A DNA stretch of 64,000 nucleotides from Duganella zoogloeoides (GTDB lineage: Bacteria; Pseudomonadota; Gammaproteobacteria; Burkholderiales; Burkholderiaceae_D), in assembly GCF_034479515.1 (NCBI RefSeq), contig NZ_CP140152.1, positions 1,116,001 to 1,180,000 on the forward strand, written 5' to 3'. The translations under genes and the position numbers were made by a program. Position 1 is the first letter of the stretch; every line of letters begins with the position of its first letter. Under the pieces are notes generated by a model, which was given only the letters and a program-made list of their open reading frames with translations, was not told the DNA's origin and ran no database searches. Shown here in pieces: positions 44,245 to 53,711 of this stretch.

Positions 44245-45834
44245 CTAGTCGGCCATCACCACCCGGTTCTTGCCGGTCTGCTTGGCGGTGTACATGGCCT
44301 TGTCGGCCCGTTTGACCAGCTCGGTTTGATCTTCGTTGGGACGGCGCAGCGCCACGCCGGCCGAGAACGTGATCAGGACTTTCTCGTTATCGTGCAGGAA
44401 GAAGTGCTTGGTCAGTTCGCGTTGCAAACGGGTCATGGTCGATGCGGCCGCCTCGATGGTGGTCTCGGGCATCAGGATCAGGAATTCCTCGCCGCCGAAG
44501 CGGGCGATCACGTCCATCGACCGCAGGGTTTCCTTGACGATTTTCACCAGGTGCTTCAAGGCGGCGTCGCCGGCAATGTGGCCGTAGGTGTCGTTGAGCT
44601 TTTTAAAATCGTCGAGGTCGAGCACGGATACGCACAGCGGCGTGCCACGGCGGTCGGCGCGCGCGGTCTCGCGCTCGAACACGTCGTCCAGGCCGCGCCG
44701 GTTGAGCGAGCCGGTCAGTTGATCTTCGCGTACCAGCTCGCTCAGGTGCTGGAGCTTGGCTTCGAGCGCGTGGATGCGGGTTTCTGCGTCCTGCACTTCC
44801 TGGCGCGCCAGCACCATCTTGTCGCGCGCCTTGAGGGCCTCGGCCTGCACCAGCCGGGTTTCCTTGAGCACCTCGTCGAGAATGCTGTTGAGCTCGGCAA
44901 TATTGTCGGCCTTGCTGATCTTGTCGGAATACCCGCCGATCTTTTCGTGGAAGTCGCCGGTGGAGGCAGCCACCGCGCCCAGGCGGTCGATAAACGTCAT
45001 CATCATGTTCTTGACGGTGAGCTTGACGTCCGACAGGCTGTGCTTGAGCTGGCCCTGCTTGTAGATCACTTCCTTCAGGCTGCGCGTGGCGTCCTCGAGG
45101 GCACGGACGTCGAGCGGGCCCGAGATCAGGTGCTGCACCGACTCGATCTGGCCTTGCAGCCAGCTGTCGTCGTCCAGCAGTTCGCTGACGTTTTCGAGCA
45201 GCAGCTTGAACAGGCGCAGCAGCAATTCCTGCTGCTCGCCGCTGTCGGCGCCGCGCACCTCGATCTGGAAGCACAGCTGTTTCAGGCGCAGGCCGATCTC
45301 GGTCAGCGCTTCCTCGCTGTGGGCGTCGCGTGCGGCCGCGCCCAGCGATTCGGCCTCGGTCGCCAGCGCGGGCGCGCCGGCCAGCAGCGAGGCGACCGCA
45401 AAGGTGAGGGTGCGGCTGAGCAGTTCGCGCAGGGCGCGGCTTTGCTCGTCCTCGGCGCCTGGCGCACCGGCGCCACCGAGGCCGGCCACTTCGATGCCTG
45501 GCTTCTTGCTGATAAAGTGTTTTTCCACCAGCTGCGACAACATGCGCGCATAGCCGTCCCAGTCGCGCGACTTGACCGCGCGGTTGAAGCGGCGGCCGAA
45601 CTCGGCCAGGTCGCCGGTGCCGTCGGTGAGGCGGGTGGCAAACTGGTTCAGTACCGCTTCCGGGCCCGGATCGATGGCAACCACCGGCGCAGCGACAGGT
45701 TCGCTGATGCCGGCGATTTCGTTGTAAATTTCGCGGTAGGCCTCGGGCGTGGGAGAAATCCGGCGCAACGCCAGGCGCTTGAACGCCTCGCGTGCGATCT
45801 CGGCCGGATTTTGCTCGGTGGGTTTGCTGGACAT
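44245..45834 (-). CDS. Diguanylate cyclase (GGDEF domain)
   Basis: A 529-residue cytoplasmic protein. The first ~360 residues are helical with no recognised sensor motif, ending in a coiled coil (AKDKM-type helix with ARQEVQDAETRIHALEAKLQ). The C-terminal GGDEF domain has LDLDDFKKLNDTYGHIAGD and the active-site ARFGGEEFLIL near residue 444. An intact inhibitory I-site, RSMD, lies five residues before GGEEF, so product feedback is expected. It would make c-di-GMP, the ligand of the YcgR-type brake encoded at 35797. No membrane span is visible. Confidence 0.92.
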   Translation of the reverse strand: MSSKPTEQNPAEIAREAFKRLALRRISPTPEAYREIYNEIAGISEPVAAPVVAIDPGPEAVLNQFATRLTDGTGDLAEFGRRFNRAVKSRDWDGYARMLSQLVEKHFISKKPGIEVAGLGGAGAPGAEDEQSRALRELLSRTLTFAVASLLAGAPALATEAESLGAAARDAHSEEALTEIGLRLKQLCFQIEVRGADSGEQQELLLRLFKLLLENVSELLDDDSWLQGQIESVQHLISGPLDVRALEDATRSLKEVIYKQGQLKHSLSDVKLTVKNMMMTFIDRLGAVAASTGDFHEKIGGYSDKISKADNIAELNSILDEVLKETRLVQAEALKARDKMVLARQEVQDAETRIHALEAKLQHLSELVREDQLTGSLNRRGLDDVFERETARADRRGTPLCVSVLDLDDFKKLNDTYGHIAGDAALKHLVKIVKETLRSMDVIARFGGEEFLILMPETTIEAAASTMTRLQRELTKHFFLHDNEKVLITFSAGVALRRPNEDQTELVKRADKAMYTAKQTGKNRVVMAD

Positions 45835-46011
45835 GGAACCTCTATGGGTTTACTTGGTTGTAGCATGATAGGCCCATGCCGGACACACCATTGCGCGGAG
45901 CAGGCGCGGAAAAACGTCTTTCATTTCTGCATCAAGAATGTTCTATCCGACAACCATAATGGGACTAATCGTTGTCATTTTACCCCTGTCGGGCCCGTTC
46001 GTCGTCCTCCC

Positions 46012-46659
46012 TTAGTCGATCAGCTGGTTTTTGATCGCATAGTGTGTCAATTCGGCGCTGTTCTTGAGCTTCATTTTGACCAGCAGGCGGGCCCGGTATT
46101 CGCTGACGGTCTTGACCGACAACGACAATTCCTTGGCGATTACGCCCACCGTCTTGCCGGAGGCGATCATGGTCAGGGTCTGGTATTCGCGGTCGGACAG
46201 GGCGTCGTGCGGCGGCGCCTCGTGGTCTTCGCCCACGTGGTTGGCCAGTTCCTGCGCCAGCGCCGGGCTGATGTACTTCTGGCCGCCAGCCACCTGGCGG
46301 ATCGCGTTGACCAGCTCGCGCGGCGCGCTCTGCTTGGTCAGATAACCGGATGCGCCCGCCTTGAGCGAGCGGATCGCATATTGATCTTCGCGGTGCATCG
46401 ACAACATCAGCACGGCCAGGTCCGGTTTTTCCTTCTTGATCTGCTTGAGCACGTCGATACCGCTGCGGTCGGGCATGGAAATGTCGAGCAGCATGACCTG
46501 GCATTCTGACTTGCGGAACAGCTTGACGGCTTCCAGGCCGTTCTCGGCCTCGCCGGCCACGATGATGTCGCGCGTCTCGGCCAGGATTTGTTTCAAGCCT
46601 TCGCGCACGATGGCATGGTCGTCGGCAATGAAGACCTTGATGATGGCTTTTTCGCTCAT
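46012..46659 (-). CDS. NarL/FixJ-type response regulator
   Basis: A 215-residue regulator. The receiver domain has the acidic pair in FIADDHAIVREGL, the phospho-acceptor Asp in VMLLDISMPDRSG and the Lys in GYLTKQSAP. The LuxR-type DNA-binding domain follows: LSDREYQTLTMIASGKTVGV and IAKELSLSVKTVSEYRARLL. It is the partner of the histidine kinase gene immediately upstream on the same strand. Targets are unknown. Confidence 0.93.
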   Translation of the reverse strand: MSEKAIIKVFIADDHAIVREGLKQILAETRDIIVAGEAENGLEAVKLFRKSECQVMLLDISMPDRSGIDVLKQIKKEKPDLAVLMLSMHREDQYAIRSLKAGASGYLTKQSAPRELVNAIRQVAGGQKYISPALAQELANHVGEDHEAPPHDALSDREYQTLTMIASGKTVGVIAKELSLSVKTVSEYRARLLVKMKLKNSAELTHYAIKNQLID

Positions 46660-46720
46660 GGTGGTTTTCTCTACTTTTCTGCAAGCGCTCTGTGGCGCAT
46701 TAGGTTGCTTAGCCAGCCGG

Positions 46721-47869
46721 CTATCCGCCTATTGTAGCCCCCGGGGCCGGTTCCGGTCCCGGTTCCGGCCCCGTGCTTTCGTGGCGAATCTTGATTGCCA
46801 CGACCGTGCCGCCCCCCGGCGCGTGGCTCAGCGTCAGGGTGCCGCCCAGCGCGCGGGTGCGCTCCACCATGCCGCGCAGGCCGAACGACGCCGGCTTGGC
46901 GCGGTCGGCCTGGCGGATGCCGCGGCCGTCGTCGGTGATCTTCAGGCTGACGTAATGGCGCAACCGCGCCAGCTTCACGCTCACCCGGCTCGCTTCGGCG
47001 TGTTTGGCGATATTGGTCAGCGCTTCCTGGGCGATGCGGAACAGCGCCGTGGACTGGTCTTCGTCGAGGCCCATGTCGCGCTGGTTGTAGCTGAACGTAG
47101 TGTCGATGCCAGCCTGCTTGTCGAACTCGCGCACCTGCCACTCGAGCGCGGCCACCAGGCCCAGGTCGAGCAGGGCGGGGCGCAGGTCGAGCGAAATGCG
47201 GTGTACGGCGTCGATGGTGCGGTCCACCAGCGAGTCGAGGTAGTCGGTGCGCTCGCGCAGCGCCGGGTCGATGCCGTCCAGGCGCGTTGCCAGCATGGCC
47301 AGCGCCATCTTGATGGCGGTCAGGTTGCCGCCCAGCTCGTCGTGGATTTCACGGGCGATGCGGGTGCGTTCCTGTTCCTTGACGCGGTCGGTGTGCGCGC
47401 TCAGCTCGGCCAGCCGCGCGCGCGACCGCCGCACTTCCTGCTGTTCCTGCTTGCTCTCGGTGATGTTGGTCATCATGCCGTCCCAGCGCACAGCGCCGCC
47501 GGGCAGCGCGTGCGGCGTGGCGCGCAGGTTGATCCATTTGACGTCCTTCCAGGCATCGACCCAGATCCGGCCTTCCCAGTTCCAGCTCCACAGCGCACTG
47601 GCCGAAGCCTGCATGGCATCCTGGTACGAGTCGCGGTCCTCGGGCAGGATCAGTTCGAGGAAGCGGCCGGGCGCGGCGTGCAGCGCGGCAGGCGTGAGGC
47701 CCAGCAGCGCCTGGCAGCCGTCGCTCAGGTACGGGAACGACACCGCGCCGTCGGCCTGGCGCTCGAACTGGTACACCAGGCCGGGCGTGTTGGAGACGAT
47801 GGCGTCGAAACGTGCACGCACCTGCGCCAGTTCGGTGGCAAGGTCGGGCGGGGCAGGGAGGCTACTCAT
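46721..47869 (-). CDS. Soluble PAS sensor histidine kinase (HisKA_3 / NarX-type)
   Basis: A 382-residue kinase with no membrane span. A PAS domain of the PAS_3 kind (about 15-150, with YLSDGCQALLGLTPAALHAA and MTNITESKQEQ) leads to the HisKA_3 helix, whose phosphorylated His lies in RIAREIHDELGGNLTAIKMA. The ATPase domain has ITDDGRGIRQ and FGLRGMVERTRALGG. The tail is Pro/Gly/Glu-rich. The ATG at 47869 is the first plausible start; the open frame runs far upstream through the next gene. It forms a two-component pair with the regulator downstream; the signal is unknown. Confidence 0.9.
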   Translation of the reverse strand: MSSLPAPPDLATELAQVRARFDAIVSNTPGLVYQFERQADGAVSFPYLSDGCQALLGLTPAALHAAPGRFLELILPEDRDSYQDAMQASASALWSWNWEGRIWVDAWKDVKWINLRATPHALPGGAVRWDGMMTNITESKQEQQEVRRSRARLAELSAHTDRVKEQERTRIAREIHDELGGNLTAIKMALAMLATRLDGIDPALRERTDYLDSLVDRTIDAVHRISLDLRPALLDLGLVAALEWQVREFDKQAGIDTTFSYNQRDMGLDEDQSTALFRIAQEALTNIAKHAEASRVSVKLARLRHYVSLKITDDGRGIRQADRAKPASFGLRGMVERTRALGGTLTLSHAPGGGTVVAIKIRHESTGPEPGPEPAPGATIGG

Positions 47870-47927
47870 GGCGGTGGTCGGCGGACTCGGTGATCTGGTT
47901 GGTATGGCACGGTGGTTGGCATGGCAG

Positions 47928-48494
47928 TCAGGTGCGCCAGCGAGCCCGAAAGCGCTTGAGCAGGCGGCGAAAGCGTCCGGTCCAGCTGCGCGGGCCGCTG
48001 CTGGCGCGCTGGCGCCAGCGCCGCACACGGCCGGCCAGCGCCTGCACCTGACGCCAGGCGGCGGTGGCGCGCAGGCGCGCGATCCAGCGCTGCTTGAGGT
48101 CGAGGAACCAGCCCAGCAGGCGGGCAAACCAGACAATGGTGAGCAATACCGGCCGGGTGAGCAGGTACAGCCGCGCCACGGCCGCCGCCCCCACCACCTT
48201 GGCCAGCACGATCACTGTCAGGCCCAGCAGCGCATGGCCGTTGGCCAGCGCCCACAGGGCCAGCAGCTTGACCGGAAACAGCAGCGCGGCCGGCAATACC
48301 ATCAGCACCAGCGCGGCGTACGGTCCCAGCCGGCAAATCCACTGTTCCAGGCGGGCGAGCGGCGGCCAGGCCGTGAGCCGGCGCATCAGCGCCGCGCCCA
48401 GGTCCCACAGCCAGTCTTCCAGCAGCAACAACAGCGCCGCCAGGTAGACCAGCGGCGCAAACAGCCAGCGGTGCAAGCGTCGGAAATGTTTCAT
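47928..48494 (-). CDS. Predicted inner-membrane protein of unknown function
   Basis: A 188-residue protein, not recognised. It has three likely membrane segments: LFAPLVYLAALLLLLEDWLW (about 13-32), AALVLMVLPAALLFPVKLLA (about 60-80) and VLAKVVGAAAVARLYLL with its continuation (about 95-125). The C-terminal ~60 residues are strongly basic (Arg/Lys/Trp-rich), pointing to a cytoplasmic tail. Start at 48494 is the first ATG outside the greB upstream region. It is in line with the kinase gene, 58 bases away, but no link is shown. Confidence 0.65.
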   Translation of the reverse strand: MKHFRRLHRWLFAPLVYLAALLLLLEDWLWDLGAALMRRLTAWPPLARLEQWICRLGPYAALVLMVLPAALLFPVKLLALWALANGHALLGLTVIVLAKVVGAAAVARLYLLTRPVLLTIVWFARLLGWFLDLKQRWIARLRATAAWRQVQALAGRVRRWRQRASSGPRSWTGRFRRLLKRFRARWRT

Positions 48495-48574
48495 CGGGCC
48501 TCGTGTGGTTCTTCTCGCAGCATGATACGTGAAACAAAACGTTTGCGGAAAAGCAGCGCTGTACAATAGGCGTC

Positions 48575-49141
48575 ATGAACAAAGCCTTTGTAAAAGAATC
48601 CGACGGGGACGACGACGAGGAAGCCGCCGCGCTGGCGCTGGCCATCCCGGCCGGCTCCAAGAACTACATCCGCCCCGAGGGCTACCAGCGCATCAAGGAC
48701 GAATTGCTGCAGCTGATCGACGTTGACCGGCCGGAAGTGGTGCGCATTGTCCACTGGGCCGCGTCCAACGGCGACCGTTCCGAGAACGGCGATTACATCT
48801 ACGGGAAAAAACGCCTGCGCGAAATCGACCGCCGCATCCGTTTCCTCACCAAGCGCATGGACTCGGCGGCCATCGTCGATCCCAGCGTGCACCACGGCAG
48901 CGACCAGATCTTTTTTGGCGCCACTGTCACCTATTGCGACCAGCATGGGACCGAGCGCACCATCACCATCGTCGGCATCGACGAACTCGATCCTTTGAAT
49001 GGCAAGATCAGCTGGGTGGCGCCGGTAGCACGGGCATTGACCAAGGCGCGCGAAGGCGACCTGGTCACCTTCCAGGCGCCGCACGGCGTCGATGAGCTGG
49101 AAATCCTGGCAGTCAGTTACCCGGCGCCGGCGCCGCAGTAG
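48575..49141 (+). CDS. greB: Transcription elongation factor GreB
   Basis: A 188-residue Gre factor that rescues backtracked RNA polymerase by stimulating transcript cleavage. After an acidic N-terminal extension (about 25 residues) comes the coiled coil with ASNGDRSENGDYIYGKKRLR and EIDRRIRFLTKRMDSAAIVD, then the C-terminal domain ISWVAPVARALTKAREGD. The GreB assignment follows from the ENGDYIYGKKRLREID pattern. Convergent with spoT, 13 bases apart. Confidence 0.94.
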   Translation: MNKAFVKESDGDDDEEAAALALAIPAGSKNYIRPEGYQRIKDELLQLIDVDRPEVVRIVHWAASNGDRSENGDYIYGKKRLREIDRRIRFLTKRMDSAAIVDPSVHHGSDQIFFGATVTYCDQHGTERTITIVGIDELDPLNGKISWVAPVARALTKAREGDLVTFQAPHGVDELEILAVSYPAPAPQ

Positions 49142-49154
49142 GCGCCGGGGCGGT

Positions 49155-51500
49155 TCAGCTGCGCTCGCGCAGGATGCGGTTGACGCCGGTCACGCGACGC
49201 ACATTGCGCAGCAGGCCGGCCAGGTGCACGCGGTCCTTGACCTGGATGGTAAAGCGCAGCTGGTGCAGCACGTTGTCCTTGTCCTCGTCCATGCCGACAT
49301 AGGTGATGTTGGCGTCGGATTCGCCGATCTCGGCCGCCACGCGCGCCAGGATGCCTTTTTCGTTGTTGATCAACAGCTTGATGCGGCAGTCGAAACGGCG
49401 GTTCATCTCGGTGCCCCACTTGACGGCGATCCAGCGGTCCGGCTCCTTGGCCTTCTGGCGCTTGGCGATGGTGCAGTCGGTGGTGTGCACCAGCAAGCCC
49501 TGGTCGCGGCGCAGCTGGCCGATGATGGCGTCGCCCGGAATCGGCAGGCAGCACGGCGCCAGTTGCACCGACACGCCTTCGCTGCCGCAAATCGTCACCG
49601 GGTCGAGTTCGGTTGCGCTGTTGTGGTCGATCGGCGCGCTGGCCGACTCGCCGCCGCGCAAACCGAAGATATGGCGCGCCACCAGCGCCGCCATGCGCTT
49701 GCCGATGCCGATGTCGGCATACAGTTCGTCGAGCGACTTGGCGCTCGATTCGTTGAGCAGGCGCTCGGTCAGGTGTTCTTCGAGCAGCGCCGACATGCCC
49801 AGGGACGTGAGCGCCTGCGCCAGCAATTGCTCGCCCAAGGTGATCGATTCGGGCAGGTTGATGGTGCGCAGGTGATGGCGGATCGCCGAACGGGCCTTGC
49901 CGGTACGGACGAACGACAGCCAGCTCGGGCTCGGACGTGAATTGCTGTCAGTGACGATCTCGACGATGTCGCCGTTGCGCAGCTCGGTGCGCAGCGAGAC
50001 CGGTTCGTGGTTGATCATCGCCGACACCGTGTGGTCGCCGATGCCGGTGTGGATCGAGTAAGCAAAATCGATCGGCGTGGCGCCGCGCGGCAGCGCGATG
50101 ATCTTCGACTTGGGCGTAAACACGTACACCGAATCGGGGAACAGGTCGACCTTGACGTGCTCGAGGAACTCGGCCGAGTCGCCGGTCTGCTGCTGGATGT
50201 CGAGCAGCGACTGCAGCCACGCATGGGTGCGCTGCTGCATGTCCGACAGGTTGGAATCGGCATTCTTGTACAACCAGTGCGCAGCCACGCCGGACTCGGC
50301 GGTGCGATGCATTTCCTGGGTGCGGATCTGGAACTCGACCGGCGTGCCGTACGGGCCGATCAGCGTGGTGTGCAGCGACTGGTAGCCGTTGAGCTTGCGG
50401 ATCGCAATATAGTCCTTGAACTTGCCCGGCATCGGCTTGTACAGCGAGTGCAGGGTGCCCAGCGCGACGTAGCAGTTGGGGAAGGTATCGACCACCACGC
50501 GGAAACCGTACACGTCGAGCACCTGCGAGAACGACAGGTGCTTGTTGCGCATTTTTTTGTAGATGCCGAACAGGGTTTTTTCGCGGCCATACACTTCCGC
50601 CTCGATGCCAGCCATGCCCAAGGTGTTCTTCACCGATTCGAGGATCTTGGTGACCACCTCGCGGCGGTTGCCGCGCGCCGCCTTGACGGCCTTGGCCAGC
50701 GTGCGGTAGCGCAGCGGGTACAGGTGCGAGAACGACAGGTCCTGCAGTTCGCGGTAGATATTGTTCAGGCCCAGGCGGTGCGCGATGGGCACATACACTT
50801 CCATCGTTTCGCGCGAGATGCGGGCCTTCTTGTTGGGCGCCATGACTTCCATGGTGCGCATATTGTGCAGGCGGTCGGCCAGCTTGATCAGGATGACGCG
50901 CACATCGGACGCCATCGCCAGCAGCATCTTGCGGAAGTTTTCCGCCTGCGCTTCGATCTGGCTCTGGAATTCGATTTTATCGAGCTTGGACAAGCCATCG
51001 ACCAGGTTGGCGACCGGCGCGCCGAAGCGTTCGATCAGCTCGTCCTTCTTGACGTCCTGGTCTTCCATCACATCGTGCAGCAGCGCGGCCATGATGGCCT
51101 GCGCGTCGAGCTTCCAGTCGGCGCAAATCTCGGCCACCGCGATCGGATGCGAGATGTACGGTTCGCCCGATTTCCGGACCTGGCCCAGGTGCATTTCGTC
51201 CGAGAAGCGATAGGCTTCCTTGACCTTTTTCAGGTCGGCGGCCGTCATGTAGTCGGACAGTTTTTCGGTCAGGTGCGTGACCGAGGCAACGCCGGCGGTC
51301 AGGGTAGGCGTGGCCAGGGGCGACGAGGAAATCACGGGGGGAGCTGGTGGTGGCAAGGATGCTGCGATGGTGGAGGCGGTGCTATCGCCTGCATGTGCAC
51401 CCGAAAGGGTGCCCGACGTGGCACCAGCCGGCGTGGCAGCCGGCTGCTTGGCCCGGGAGGGCGTGGCGTTCAGTGTCGGGTCGGCAGGGATCAGGTTCAT
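49155..51500 (-). CDS. spoT: Bifunctional (p)ppGpp synthetase/hydrolase SpoT
   Basis: A RelA/SpoT enzyme of 781 residues that makes and degrades (p)ppGpp. A Pro/Ser/Thr/Ala-rich extension of ~75 residues precedes the hydrolase HD domain, which looks intact (ALLHDVMEDQDV and LADRLHNMRTM). The synthetase domain follows (YGFRVVVDTF and KLNGYQSLHTTLIGPYG), then TGS (VYVFTPKSKIIALPRGATPI) and a C-terminal ACT domain. It is downstream of rpoZ and gmk, the standard order in proteobacteria. Confidence 0.95.
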   Translation of the reverse strand: MNLIPADPTLNATPSRAKQPAATPAGATSGTLSGAHAGDSTASTIAASLPPPAPPVISSSPLATPTLTAGVASVTHLTEKLSDYMTAADLKKVKEAYRFSDEMHLGQVRKSGEPYISHPIAVAEICADWKLDAQAIMAALLHDVMEDQDVKKDELIERFGAPVANLVDGLSKLDKIEFQSQIEAQAENFRKMLLAMASDVRVILIKLADRLHNMRTMEVMAPNKKARISRETMEVYVPIAHRLGLNNIYRELQDLSFSHLYPLRYRTLAKAVKAARGNRREVVTKILESVKNTLGMAGIEAEVYGREKTLFGIYKKMRNKHLSFSQVLDVYGFRVVVDTFPNCYVALGTLHSLYKPMPGKFKDYIAIRKLNGYQSLHTTLIGPYGTPVEFQIRTQEMHRTAESGVAAHWLYKNADSNLSDMQQRTHAWLQSLLDIQQQTGDSAEFLEHVKVDLFPDSVYVFTPKSKIIALPRGATPIDFAYSIHTGIGDHTVSAMINHEPVSLRTELRNGDIVEIVTDSNSRPSPSWLSFVRTGKARSAIRHHLRTINLPESITLGEQLLAQALTSLGMSALLEEHLTERLLNESSAKSLDELYADIGIGKRMAALVARHIFGLRGGESASAPIDHNSATELDPVTICGSEGVSVQLAPCCLPIPGDAIIGQLRRDQGLLVHTTDCTIAKRQKAKEPDRWIAVKWGTEMNRRFDCRIKLLINNEKGILARVAAEIGESDANITYVGMDEDKDNVLHQLRFTIQVKDRVHLAGLLRNVRRVTGVNRILRERS

Positions 51501-51559
51501 ACGTGTGCGTTCCGTCGTGTTGAGGTTGCATTCTCCACCTTCGGGAACGCGGGTCCACC

Positions 51560-51763
51560 TTACATGGGGACCTTTTTCAACATTTCGATACCGACTTTGC
51601 CGGCGGCGATTTCACGCAGGGCGACAACGGTAGGCTTGTCCTTGGCTTCCACTTTCGGGGTGTGGCCTTGCAGCAGTTGGCGCGCGCGGTAGGTGGCGGC
51701 CAGGGTCAGCTGGAAACGGTTAGGGATGTTCTTGAGACAATCTTCAATAGTAATGCGTGCCAT
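51560..51763 (-). CDS. rpoZ: RNA polymerase omega subunit
   Basis: A 67-residue omega subunit with the usual [20 protein letters not shown] start, a YRARQLLQG helix and [12 protein letters not shown]. It lies between gmk and spoT; AGGAG precedes the ATG. Confidence 0.96.
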   Translation of the reverse strand: MARITIEDCLKNIPNRFQLTLAATYRARQLLQGHTPKVEAKDKPTVVALREIAAGKVGIEMLKKVPM

Positions 51764-51783
51764 GATATAGCTCCTAAAATCTT

Positions 51784-52422
51784 TTATTCAGCGTGGATAC
51801 CCAATTGGGCAAATAGCGAGGCGTTGCGTGCCGCTTGTTGCGCAAACCGGCAACGGGCCGCTCTGACAATCGCGGTAAGCTCGGACAACGCGATTGCGAA
51901 TTCTTCGTTGATGATAGCATACTCGAACTCGGGAGCGTGGGCGATTTCACCCCCTGCGGCAAGCAGCCGGCGGGTGATCACATGCGGCTCGTCGGTGGCG
52001 CGTTTTTTCAGTCTGTCTTCGAGCGCGGCGATCGATGGCGGCAGGATGAAAATGCCGGTCGCCTGCGGGAATTGCTTGCGCACCTGGCGCGCACCTTGCC
52101 AGTCGATTTCCAGCAAAATATCGGTGCCTTTTTTCATCTCCTGCTCGACCATGATGCGCGACGTGCCGTAGTAATTGCCGTGCACTTCGGCCCATTCCAG
52201 GAACTCGCCGGCCTCGGCGCGCGCGACGAAATCTTCGGCGGTGGTGAAATAGTACTGCTCGCCGTGGGTTTCACCGGGACGCGGCTGGCGCGTGGTGGTG
52301 GAAATCGACAGCTTGATCGCCGGCTCCTGCGCCAGCAGGGCATTGACCAGCGTGGACTTGCCGGCGCCGGACGGCGCGGCCACCACAAATAAACTGCCGG
52401 CGAAAGCGTGGGTTAAGCTCAT
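51784..52422 (-). CDS. gmk: Guanylate kinase
   Basis: Converts GMP to GDP, 212 residues. The P-loop is [37 protein letters not shown] is the GMP-binding segment, and [17 protein letters not shown] follows. First gene of the gmk-rpoZ-spoT block. Confidence 0.96.
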   Translation of the reverse strand: MSLTHAFAGSLFVVAAPSGAGKSTLVNALLAQEPAIKLSISTTTRQPRPGETHGEQYYFTTAEDFVARAEAGEFLEWAEVHGNYYGTSRIMVEQEMKKGTDILLEIDWQGARQVRKQFPQATGIFILPPSIAALEDRLKKRATDEPHVITRRLLAAGGEIAHAPEFEYAIINEEFAIALSELTAIVRAARCRFAQQAARNASLFAQLGIHAE

Positions 52423-52501
52423 GTTTATCTCTCAAACGTAAAAGGCGCCGAAGAGGACGCCCAAAGGCGTATTTTACCAAGAGCCATGAGCGCGCTCCAA
52501 T

Positions 52502-53293
52502 TTACAAAAGGCCGATCAGGTATTGGGCCGCTGCCGGCGCCCGTTCCTTGGCGCCGTTGATGAAATAGATGAACACGTCGCGCGTCTTTTTGCTGTCTTT
52601 CGCCGCCCCCACGTGCGGTAGCGTGACGGGAACGGCGCCTTGCTGCCATTGGCTTGCCACGTCGGCCCATTTTTTTAATGCAGGCTTGGTGTAGCCCGTG
52701 ATGCGTGCGCTTTGGGCGTTGAGCAGCCGTGCGTAAACAAAGTCGCCGGTGAGGTCGGCGTACGATGGAAAATCGGGTGCATCGGCAAACACGGTGGCGA
52801 CCTTGTACTTGCGCGCCAGCTTCAGGTAGTCGTCGCACATGAAACTGTCGTGGCGCGTGTCGAGCACATGGCGCAGCTTGCGCGTGCCGAGTTTTGCCGG
52901 CAGCAATTTGAAAAACGCTTCGAGGTCGTCGGGATCGAACTGCTTGGTGGGGGCGAGCTGCCACAGCAGCGGGCCGAGCTTGTCGCCCAGTTCGGCCAGG
53001 CCGCTGTGGACGAAGCGCTCGACCGATTCGCCGGCCTCGGCCAGCACACGGCGGTTGCTGGCATAGCGGCTGGCCTTGACGGAGAAGACGAAGTCGTCCG
53101 GCGTTTGCGCGTGCCACGACGCAAAATGTTCGGGCTTGGCGGTGCGGTAATAAGTGCCGTTGATTTCGATGGTGGTGACCCGGCGGCTCGCATATGCAAG
53201 CGCCTTTTTTTGCGGCACGTCCGGCGGATAAAACGTCTCGCGCCATGGCGCGTAATCCCATCCACCGATGCCCACCCGAATTGACGTCGCCAT
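52502..53293 (-). CDS. DUF72 family protein
   Basis: A 263-residue DUF72 (YecE-like) protein, predicted TIM-barrel, function unknown. It has VGIGGWDYAPWRETFYP, TIEINGTYYRTAKPEHF, FVFSVKASRYASNRR and VFIYFINGAKERAPAAAQYL. The ATG at 53293 is the start usual for the family (MATSIRVG). It stands apart from gmk by about 80 bases and is divergent from the small gene at 53418. Confidence 0.9.
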   Translation of the reverse strand: MATSIRVGIGGWDYAPWRETFYPPDVPQKKALAYASRRVTTIEINGTYYRTAKPEHFASWHAQTPDDFVFSVKASRYASNRRVLAEAGESVERFVHSGLAELGDKLGPLLWQLAPTKQFDPDDLEAFFKLLPAKLGTRKLRHVLDTRHDSFMCDDYLKLARKYKVATVFADAPDFPSYADLTGDFVYARLLNAQSARITGYTKPALKKWADVASQWQQGAVPVTLPHVGAAKDSKKTRDVFIYFINGAKERAPAAAQYLIGLL

Positions 53294-53417
53294 GCTCCGC
53301 TCCCGATTTGAGCTGCCGTAGTTGAGTTCAAATGATAGCGGGATTTTTAAAGCCGGGCTCTTTTCCTTTTGCAAACGAACCCAATATTAACGGGAAATTT
53401 TACTTACCGGGAAAATT

Positions 53418-53705
53418 ATGAAAGACCTCATCGTCGTCGCCACCCTGACCGCCAGGCCGGGCCACGAAGCCACCCTCAAAGCGGCGCTGGAAAAAATCGT
53501 CCCGCCCAGCCGCGCCGAAGCCGGCTGCTCGCGCTACGAGCTGCACGCAGATATCGAGCACGCGGGACGGTTTGTGATGATCGAGACGTGGCGCGATCAG
53601 CAGGCCCTGACCGAGCATGAAGCGACGCCGCACTTCCAGGCGCTGTTGCAGGAAGTGGGCGGCAAGGTGGACGTGCAGGTATTGAAACTGGACAAGCTGC
53701 TGTAA
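53418..53705 (+). CDS. Putative quinol monooxygenase (ABM/YgiN-like domain)
   Basis: A 95-residue ferredoxin-fold dimeric alpha-beta barrel protein of the antibiotic-biosynthesis-monooxygenase family. It has IVVATLTARPGHEATLKAAL, RAEAGCSRYELHADI and FVMIETWRDQQALTEHEATP followed by HFQALL. Family members oxidise quinols or aromatic compounds, or act in stress responses; the substrate is not inferable. Its stop is 6 bases from the yicC stop on the other strand. Confidence 0.88.
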   Translation: MKDLIVVATLTARPGHEATLKAALEKIVPPSRAEAGCSRYELHADIEHAGRFVMIETWRDQQALTEHEATPHFQALLQEVGGKVDVQVLKLDKLL

Positions 53706-53711
53706 GGCGTC

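Noticed and set aside
44218..46509. A 763-residue plus-strand frame opposite the diguanylate cyclase and response regulator
   Set aside because: Both opposite-strand genes show complete catalytic motifs, and the frame crosses a strong terminator and an intergenic gap.
48543..48567. TTGCGG and TACAAT before greB as a sigma-70 promoter
   Set aside because: The elements are only 13 bases apart, too short for a normal spacer; TACAAT alone is not enough.
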